Assembly (NCBI GenBank): GCA_023389005.1
Contig: JAEWFE010000161.1
Coordinates: 1-18,171 of the forward strand
Source: Bacillota bacterium
Lineage (GTDB): Bacteria > Bacillota > Bacilli > Lactobacillales > Enterococcaceae
Length of the DNA stretch: 18,171 nucleotides
Direction: 5' to 3'
Numbering within the stretch: position 1 is the stretch's first letter; every line of letters begins with the position of its first letter. Below the pieces are notes generated by a model. It worked only from the letters and a program-made list of their open reading frames with translations. It did not search any database and was not told where the DNA came from. Positions 1 to 6,197 of this stretch are shown here, piece by piece. The position numbers and the translations under genes are program-made.

Positions 1-1
1 T

Positions 2-619
2 GAAGAAAAATTTTTGAAGAAACTAAACCGACAAAAAGGCGATAATGTGCAGTTCGAATTGGATTTTGAAACAGGAACATGGAACAAAACACCAAAAACA
101 CTAACCTTGAAGGATCCGCTAGACCCAGGATTTATTTACCAAAAATCTTCTGTCTTTTTAGTTGGTAAAGATGGTAAGGAAGCAGATGTGACAAAATCGG
201 GCGAATTGGTTTATGACCAAACAACACATACAGTGAGCTGGACAATTAAGTCTACAGAAGAGGAACCCGAAAAAGTCAATGAATGGTACAATAAGCAGCT
301 TATCTGGCGAATGGATGTACAAGTAAAACCTGATTTAGAATTAGGCAATAAACACCAATTATTGCTTAAAAATCAAGGGATATTACTAATTGATGAGGAT
401 GAATATCCGACTAATCCAGTGACGGTGGAGGTCACTGAAGAACCACCTGCACCTGAACCACCACAAGAGACACCGGAAACACCTGTAAAACCTAGTCCTA
501 AGGAATTAATTAAAACAGGACGTCAATCTTCAATTTTTAAAGTGATTGGTGTAGGTATTATTGCTGTAGCAAGTTTCTTATCCGTATTTTGGTGGAAAAA
601 ACATAAAACAGAAGAATAA
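2..619 (+). CDS. Sortase-anchored surface adhesin, C-terminal part (5' end outside window)
   Basis: The frame is open to the left edge, so the TTG at 14 is not a convincing start and the gene continues upstream. What is visible is one beta-rich domain (roughly the first 145 residues) resembling the isopeptide-forming domains of antigen I/II and aggregation-substance-type adhesins, ending in a YPTNPVTVEV segment. A Pro/Glu-rich wall-spanning linker follows (PPAPEPPQETPETPVKP), then a sorting-signal-like LIKTG (506-520), a hydrophobic stretch (VIGVGIIAVASFLSVFWW) and a KKHK tail. LIKTG departs from LPXTG by having Ile for Pro. Such adhesins often precede conjugation genes on enterococcal plasmids and promote mating contact; that role is inferred here. 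Wall anchoring is well supported, the exact adhesin family less so. Confidence 0.75.
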   Translation, partial: EEKFLKKLNRQKGDNVQFELDFETGTWNKTPKTLTLKDPLDPGFIYQKSSVFLVGKDGKEADVTKSGELVYDQTTHTVSWTIKSTEEEPEKVNEWYNKQLIWRMDVQVKPDLELGNKHQLLLKNQGILLIDEDEYPTNPVTVEVTEEPPAPEPPQETPETPVKPSPKELIKTGRQSSIFKVIGVGIIAVASFLSVFWWKKHKTEE

Positions 620-630
620 TTTCAGAATAA

Positions 631-670
631 AAAGCTCCCTATGAATGAAATGTTTGTGGGGAGTTTATTT
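631..670 (+). terminator. Probable Rho-independent terminator after the adhesin gene
   Basis: AAGCTCCC (632-639) pairs with GGGGAGTTT (658-666), giving about 8 bp including one G-T pair and a long loop (about 18 nt), followed by TTATTTG. The loop is long and the T-tract weak. It separates the adhesin gene from the T4SS operon. Confidence 0.5.
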
Positions 671-697
671 GTGTAGATGAATTGTTCATTTGTAGCG

Positions 698-714
698 AAT
701 TTTTTCTGAAATAA
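698..714 (+). repeat. Dispersed motif AATTTTTTCTGAAATAA, copy 1
   Basis: A 17-nt AT-rich motif just before the ribosome binding site of the first T4SS gene. Identical copies lie at 13125-13141 and 17418-17434. Near copies in reverse orientation lie at about 15256-15271 and 17673-17687. Position in gene leaders suggests a regulatory or spacer role, but the function is unknown. Confidence 0.55.
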
Positions 715-732
715 TTAAGGAGGTGAGGGTAC

Positions 733-993
733 ATGGATAAAAGTACGAAAGAGATGTTAGAGGTCATTTTAAAGAAAGAAAATACAACTTTCAAAAAATG
801 GCAAGATCAAACGTTAGAAGCTGGTCTCATGGCTATTTTTATGCGTAAAGGAGAGGAATTTCAGGAATTTAAAAACTGGATGATCGAACGTGAAGCACAA
901 AAGAAAATGAATCAGTTTCTTTCAACACAATTGAATTTATCAAACAAAAATCAACAAGCTCAAAATGTATATAGGGAAAGTGAGGAGAATTAA
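733..993 (+). CDS. Hypothetical 86-aa protein, first gene of the T4SS operon
   Basis: ATG start with a near-perfect AAGGAGGTGA ribosome binding site (about 718-727) at normal spacing. The product is a small, charged, probably all-helical cytoplasmic protein with no signal peptide or membrane segment and no motif I recognise; its C-terminus is rich in Asn and Gln. The stop codon abuts the next ATG with no gap, so it is almost certainly translationally coupled to the VirB2-like gene. Position at the head of the transfer operon suggests a T4SS accessory or regulatory protein, but that is inference from context only. Confidence 0.75.
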   Translation: MDKSTKEMLEVILKKENTTFKKWQDQTLEAGLMAIFMRKGEEFQEFKNWMIEREAQKKMNQFLSTQLNLSNKNQQAQNVYRESEEN

Positions 994-1227
994 ATGAATA
1001 TATTCCAAAATATCAATACAACATTAACCGATTTGGCAGAACAAATGAGTAGTGTTGCAGCACCAGCAATGGTAGTTTTATTTATTGCTTTAGGATTCCT
1101 TTGGATGTCTGGGGACCGTGGAGCAGGTAAAGCAAAGTCTTGGGCGTGGTATATCGTAATTGGCGGCTTGCTTATTTTTGGAGCGTCTGTACTTGTAACA
1201 ACATTAACCGATATTTATGGCTTCTAA
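994..1227 (+). CDS. Small two-TM membrane protein, VirB2/pilin-like T4SS subunit
   Basis: A 77-aa protein with a short amphipathic N-terminus and two hydrophobic segments (about residues 20-39, APAMVVLFIALGFLWM, and 50-70, WAWYIVIGGLLIFGASVL). A short basic loop containing GDRGAGKAKSW joins them. Size, two-TM topology, basic loop and position upstream of the ATPase genes fit VirB2/TrbC-like subunits of Gram-positive T4SSs. It starts directly after the preceding stop, with a GAGGAGA ribosome binding site inside that gene. A perfect hairpin follows at 1234-1258. The pilin-like assignment rests on topology and synteny, not on a diagnostic motif. Confidence 0.6.
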   Translation: MNIFQNINTTLTDLAEQMSSVAAPAMVVLFIALGFLWMSGDRGAGKAKSWAWYIVIGGLLIFGASVLVTTLTDIYGF

Positions 1228-1233
1228 GTTAAT

Positions 1234-1258
1234 GATAGGAGAGTTTAGCTCTCCTATC
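1234..1258 (+). promoter_or_regulatory. Perfect 10-bp hairpin without T-tract, after the VirB2-like gene
   Basis: GATAGGAGAG (1234-1243) and CTCTCCTATC (1249-1258) are exact reverse complements with a 5-nt loop TTTAG. No T-run follows, so it is unlikely to be a full terminator. It may be an mRNA 3'-end stabiliser or processing site that raises the level of the upstream small-protein message relative to downstream genes, or a partial attenuator. Confidence 0.6.
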
Positions 1259-1282
1259 TGATAATTGAAGGGAGGGAACTGG

Positions 1283-3490
1283 ATGCAACTAATTGTAAAA
1301 AAAGTGAGTAAATATATCAAAAAAACGAAAATATTCCGTAAGAATCAGAAGTTAAATGTAGCAACTGCCCAACAGTGTTTACAAGATTTAAGAAATCTTA
1401 TGATTGAGAACAAAGTAGATAATGAATGGATTATTTTTGATATAGATACTGATTTATTTACTTTTACAACGCAAAAAATAAACATTATCGCTTATGGAGC
1501 AGATAATATTGCTGATCTTTTATATCAAGATATTACCAATCAAAAAGATGACCTAAAGATTTCAGATGAGAATAAACAAATGCTAGATAATTTGAGTTTG
1601 AGTTTATATGATGAGATGGCTTCAGGAGAAATCCATAGGACTGAAAAAGCTTCCGAAAGTAGGTTAGGTAGTAAATTAGCGACATTATTTCGGAAAAAAC
1701 AAAAGAAAGAAGCTGAAGAGGAAGAGACTCCTAGTAGTTTTCAAAAAGACTGGACAGATGAGGGAGAAAAGCAATCAATTGATAAAGAGAATATTTATAC
1801 TGATGAGAAGGCAGATAAATCTTCAGAACGACAAGAGATTGCGTACATAACTGTTTCAGATGAAGAAAAGCGATTGTTTGAGGAAGAATCCACTCAAGAA
1901 AAAGCTCTTTCAACAGTTAGGGAAGTAAAACCAATAGATACGCAAGTTGATGAGATACAATTGCCTGATAAAAAGCAATTAATTGATTTTTACAAGCATA
2001 AATTCTTGCAATCAAGTGATTTAATGCAATTGTTAGCCTTAGATAAGAAAAAACTCAATTATTTGTTAGAACATGAAAGTGAATTGCAAACCATGACTGA
2101 AAATCTAACCAATAATTTTGTTTATCTTATTTTGAAATTGGAAAATGATTTACGAGCAAGTGTGGAAGAAAAACGAGATATCTTATTGTCTCAACGTGCT
2201 TTGGATAACGAAATCAGTGAGGCTATCGAAACATATGAGACTGTACTGAAGGAAGAACTAGAACAGGTAATTCAAGAAGAAGTTGAACACATATATGGTC
2301 AATTTCAAAAGGAAAAGGGCCGTTTAGAGCAGGACTATCAACAATCCTTAAAAGCTTTAACGCAACGTTTTGAGAATCAGAAGAATCAAGAAAAAACCAA
2401 ACTTGAAAAAGCGGCCAAACAAGCAAATCAAGCGAAAATCGAAACTTATCGACAAGATTTACTGAATCAAGAAAAAGTACGTAGAAGTCATGAATTGGAA
2501 AAGTTTATTCAGGAACAAAATGTAGATTTTTATAATACATTAAAATCTGAAGTGATTAAACTGCAAGCTACTAGAAAGCAATATTTGGATGATTTTATTC
2601 AAAAGATGATCGATTTACAGCCAACTTGGGAAAAAGAAATTGCTGAAGAGAAATTGCAAACCGCTGAAAAAATGGACGCTCAACACCAACAAAGTATTGC
2701 TGAAATGCAAGCAATGTTAGTCGAATTAAAAATGGTTCAAAGAGATGTACAGCAATCAAGTGATGAAGCAAGTGAACGAGAACGTGTAAGGCAAGCTTTT
2801 GAACGAGAGATGCGGCAGAAGGAACTAGAGTGGCAAACTATTTCAGAAAAAAGAGAACAGTTGGTGCATACGATTGAACAGGAACGCCAAAATCTCCAAA
2901 AAGATAAAGAGCAATGGCAACTCGAGAGAATGAACATGATCCATCAGCAAGATAAACCGAATACTGGGAAAAAATGGCAGTTACTAGCAGCAAGTATCCT
3001 AGCAGTAGGATTTATTGGTGGAGCAAGTGTTTATGCTAGCACTCAAATTATTGGGCAACAAATACGACAAGAAAAAAATACGCAACTTGTCTCGCAGGAA
3101 AAAATGATTAAACAATTAGAGAAGAAAATTGCACAATTGGAAGAGAGCAAAGAGGAATCTTCAGTGCAATCTACCTTGGATGATTTTAAATATGCTTTAA
3201 GTACCAATCAAACAGATAAAATTATTAGTAGTTTTGAACGACTGAATGTGAGTCAACAGGAACAATTATCATCAGAAGATATTTATCAAGTTGGAAAAGC
3301 CTATTTAATTGCTAATCAATTAGAGAATGCACAACATTTGGCCAATCGACCAGAGTCACTGAATACCTTAATCCAATCTTATAGTCAATTACAGAAAAAA
3401 ATCAATGAAACACATGATGTAAATCAGAAGAAGATTTTAGAAGAAACAAAGAATGATTTACTAGGGGTGTTCAATCATGCGAAAGGCTAA
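1283..3490 (+). CDS. Large membrane-anchored coiled-coil protein of the T4SS operon (unknown family)
   Basis: ATG at 1283 is chosen over the upstream in-frame TTG at 1265 because GAAGGGAGGG (1267-1276) is correctly spaced for it, giving 735 aa. Regions in order: an N-terminal globular part of about 120 residues (containing EWIIFDIDTDLF), an acidic linker, a long Glu/Gln/Lys-rich coiled coil (about 300-560), one membrane span near 565-587 (WQLLAASILAVGFIGGASVYA), a short second coiled coil and a helical C-terminal domain of about 110 residues with a TPR-like pattern (DIYQVGKAYLIANQLENAQHLA). The C-terminus overlaps the coupling-protein gene by 14 nt. TM-plus-helical-tail architecture loosely recalls EssB/YukC of type VII secretion, but I cannot assign a family. 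Likely a structural scaffold of the transfer machine. Confidence 0.7.
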   Translation: MQLIVKKVSKYIKKTKIFRKNQKLNVATAQQCLQDLRNLMIENKVDNEWIIFDIDTDLFTFTTQKINIIAYGADNIADLLYQDITNQKDDLKISDENKQMLDNLSLSLYDEMASGEIHRTEKASESRLGSKLATLFRKKQKKEAEEEETPSSFQKDWTDEGEKQSIDKENIYTDEKADKSSERQEIAYITVSDEEKRLFEEESTQEKALSTVREVKPIDTQVDEIQLPDKKQLIDFYKHKFLQSSDLMQLLALDKKKLNYLLEHESELQTMTENLTNNFVYLILKLENDLRASVEEKRDILLSQRALDNEISEAIETYETVLKEELEQVIQEEVEHIYGQFQKEKGRLEQDYQQSLKALTQRFENQKNQEKTKLEKAAKQANQAKIETYRQDLLNQEKVRRSHELEKFIQEQNVDFYNTLKSEVIKLQATRKQYLDDFIQKMIDLQPTWEKEIAEEKLQTAEKMDAQHQQSIAEMQAMLVELKMVQRDVQQSSDEASERERVRQAFEREMRQKELEWQTISEKREQLVHTIEQERQNLQKDKEQWQLERMNMIHQQDKPNTGKKWQLLAASILAVGFIGGASVYASTQIIGQQIRQEKNTQLVSQEKMIKQLEKKIAQLEESKEESSVQSTLDDFKYALSTNQTDKIISSFERLNVSQQEQLSSEDIYQVGKAYLIANQLENAQHLANRPESLNTLIQSYSQLQKKINETHDVNQKKILEETKNDLLGVFNHAKG

Positions 3491-6176
3491 AGAAATTTTT
3501 GAAATTAAAAAGAAATCAAACTTTCGTGAAAAGAAACAATTCAGTCCTATTCGTAGGTATAAAGTAGATGGCGAAGGTTTACCGATTGAAAGAAAGCCTA
3601 AACGAGCAAAATTTATCTTTATTGCAGTTGTCATGTTCATAGTGTTATTTCTGATAATGAATTATCTTTTTCAAGTGATTGCAGGAGGAATTCGTTTATT
3701 TAGTACATTACCTGATAAATCCAATTTTTTTAATTATTGGCAAGCGTTGGGTGGATATTCACCTCAGAAGACGTTTCATTTCGATACAATTTCAATATTC
3801 TTTGCTTTGTTATCTTTGTTTATCAATCTAATAGGATACTACAAGCTACACTTTACTTTTGGTAATGAAAATGTAGGTCAAAAAGGAGATGACCGTTTAA
3901 CAACCATCAAAGAATTAAAAAAGCAATATCCTGCAATCCCGGAGTCAGTCACAGAATTTGAAGGATTGGGTGGGTTACCCATCTCTCATTATAATCATCA
4001 ATATTTCATTGATCGCACAACAAGCCATGCGAAAATCGTGGGTCCCACTCGCTCGGGGAAAGATGAAACCATTGGCATCCCAATGATAGATATTATTTCA
4101 CGAGCAAAAGAAAAAGCGTCTATGCTAGTCAATGATGCCAAAGGCGAAATGTATGCTGCATCATATGAAACGTTAAGAAAAAGAGGCTATGATGTGGAAG
4201 TCTTAAATCTCCTGGAACCCTTGCAATCTATGGGGGATAATCAATTAGAACTTGCATTAGAAGCTTACCTGGAAAAAGATTATGCAAAAGCTCAAAGTTT
4301 AATCGGTACACTTACATGGATGATGTACAATGACCCAAACGCTAAAGATACTTTTTGGCAAAAGGCAGCAGCTAAATCAGTGAGTGCAATGGCTTTAGCG
4401 TTGATAGAAGAAGCAGTGAAACATAATGAGATTGATAAAGCGAGCATGTATAACGTGACTCAAATGCTTGTAAATATCGCAAGTGTGAATGTAGTCGATC
4501 CAATTACAGGTATCTCTCATAATCAATTAGATGATTATTTTAAAGGATTACCACAGACTTCCATTGCCAAAGCACAATACGCTACTGTTAATATGTCAGC
4601 GAAAAATACACGTTCGTCTATTTTGGCAACAGCAAATGAAGGTTTACAGATTTTTTATTCCAACGAAGCAATTATTAAAATGACTAGTAAAAGCAGTATA
4701 GATTTAAAACGTATTGGTTTTCCGAGAACGTTAACTGTCAATTTTGAATCAAAATATTTTAATGAGATTATCTATGCGACTTTTAAACGGGGAGAAAGAT
4801 TAATTGGTCAAGAAAGCTTAAAAATTAATGCGGTTGGAAAAGCAAGAGTAAACTTCAAATACAAATTACAAAAAGGCGACCAAATCATTATTTCCAGAGA
4901 AAAAAATGTGACACATGCCCATCATACGCAAACTTTTGAATTTGAACGTCCGCCTATTTTTGAAAATAATCAAGTCAAAAAGGACGAATACACAGGCGAA
5001 ATTTGCTATCAACGAAATTTTTCTCTGAAATGTATTTCTGAAGAACGAATTGAAGGTTTGTTATCAGTAGAAATGGCCTATTCTGAAAGACCAGTAGCTA
5101 TTTTTATGATTTTGCCAGATTATGATACAAAAGACCACGTATTAGCAAGTATTTTTGTCTCGCAGCTATACTACGTACTTGCGGAAAATGCCTCAAAAAC
5201 TAGAGGTCAAAAAACACATCTCCGAGTGCACTTTATTCTGAATGAATTTGGCAATATGCCAGCAATTGACGATATGGCTAGCAAAATGACCGTATCAGCA
5301 GGAAGAAATATTTTATGGTATTTATTTGTACAGTCAAACGAACAAATTACCAGTAAATATGGAAATGAAATCGGTAAAACCATTCAGGATAATTGCCAAA
5401 ATCAAATTTTTATCAACAGCAATACGAGTGATACTATTGAGGACTTTTCTAAAAGAGCAGGTACTTATACCGATATTTCAAAATCAAAAAGTAAAAAATT
5501 TGCGAGCGTGGATGCTTCTCAAAATCTTAATATTGACAATAATCGACTCATTCCCTATGGTCGAGCTTCTCAGTTGTTAGAAGGTGAAAATATTGTGATA
5601 CGTTCAGCGTATCGCAGAGATTTGAAAGGGAGAAAGATTCGTCCGTTTGCTATCTTTAATCATGGCGAAACGGAGATGCCTTATCGGTATACCTTTTTGG
5701 CCAAACAATTTGATACTAGTCGGTCATGGGACGAATTTGAAATTCCATCCCAACACAGGCATTTGAAAGTTGAAGATTTAGCAGTCAATCTAGATTGGTT
5801 TATCCCTAAAAATTGGCGGAAAAATGAAAATGGCGAGTTGGAATTGAATCTAGGAGCTATTGTTGAGGATGAGGAAGAACAATCGTCTATCAATGAGGAA
5901 CAAAAAAAGATGTTTATCGAATATAAAAATCAGCCTATTTTTGATTTATCAGAAGAACAAAGCATTCGTGCAAAATCTATGTTATCAAATGCACTCTCTC
6001 AAAAGAGTGTACCTAATCAAATTATCAATGAGTTACTTGAAATGGATATGCAAGCTGCTTTAATCATCTTATCCAATTGGTTATCTGATTTTGATGACCC
6101 AGAACAAACCAAAGAGATTGTTCAATATTTTGTGAACAAAAGAGATGAGATTACGCAAAAATTAACCAATGCATAG
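3477..6176 (+). CDS. VirD4-type conjugative coupling protein (T4CP ATPase)
   Basis: 899 aa. It should recruit the relaxase-DNA complex to the secretion channel at the inner face of the membrane. Two N-terminal membrane spans (about 43-66 and 102-126) are followed by a RecA-like ATPase core. The Walker A motif is GPTRSGKDE (G189 onward) and the Walker B-like motif is FILNEFGNMP (N589, E590), with the usual Asp replaced by Asn. The SGRN segment and VQSNEQ that follow are typical of Gram-positive VirD4 proteins. A beta-rich insertion of about 110 residues (about 415-525) sits between the two halves of the core. The gene overlaps its upstream neighbour by 14 nt, with an AGGGGTG ribosome binding site inside it. 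The C-terminal 140 residues are acidic and helical, a likely substrate-docking region. It probably belongs with the Firmicutes (CD1115-like) coupling proteins. Confidence 0.92.
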   Translation: MRKAKEIFEIKKKSNFREKKQFSPIRRYKVDGEGLPIERKPKRAKFIFIAVVMFIVLFLIMNYLFQVIAGGIRLFSTLPDKSNFFNYWQALGGYSPQKTFHFDTISIFFALLSLFINLIGYYKLHFTFGNENVGQKGDDRLTTIKELKKQYPAIPESVTEFEGLGGLPISHYNHQYFIDRTTSHAKIVGPTRSGKDETIGIPMIDIISRAKEKASMLVNDAKGEMYAASYETLRKRGYDVEVLNLLEPLQSMGDNQLELALEAYLEKDYAKAQSLIGTLTWMMYNDPNAKDTFWQKAAAKSVSAMALALIEEAVKHNEIDKASMYNVTQMLVNIASVNVVDPITGISHNQLDDYFKGLPQTSIAKAQYATVNMSAKNTRSSILATANEGLQIFYSNEAIIKMTSKSSIDLKRIGFPRTLTVNFESKYFNEIIYATFKRGERLIGQESLKINAVGKARVNFKYKLQKGDQIIISREKNVTHAHHTQTFEFERPPIFENNQVKKDEYTGEICYQRNFSLKCISEERIEGLLSVEMAYSERPVAIFMILPDYDTKDHVLASIFVSQLYYVLAENASKTRGQKTHLRVHFILNEFGNMPAIDDMASKMTVSAGRNILWYLFVQSNEQITSKYGNEIGKTIQDNCQNQIFINSNTSDTIEDFSKRAGTYTDISKSKSKKFASVDASQNLNIDNNRLIPYGRASQLLEGENIVIRSAYRRDLKGRKIRPFAIFNHGETEMPYRYTFLAKQFDTSRSWDEFEIPSQHRHLKVEDLAVNLDWFIPKNWRKNENGELELNLGAIVEDEEEQSSINEEQKKMFIEYKNQPIFDLSEEQSIRAKSMLSNALSQKSVPNQIINELLEMDMQAALIILSNWLSDFDDPEQTKEIVQYFVNKRDEITQKLTNA

Positions 6177-6197
6177 GAAGAAAGGTAGGTGTGTTCT

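Noticed and set aside
1265..1282. TTG start for the coiled-coil gene
   Set aside because: The ribosome binding site lies after this codon, so ATG 1283 is used. Same logic at 8998 (use GTG 9016), 10041 (use ATG 10059), 6189 (use TTG 6198), 16596 (use ATG 16605) and 17655 (use ATG 17739).
5326..5580. Plus-strand and minus-strand ORFs overlapping large genes (for example 2223-2426, 5326-5580, 7169-7369, 8241-8540)
   Set aside because: They lie inside well-supported genes in another frame, with no ribosome binding site or recognisable sequence.
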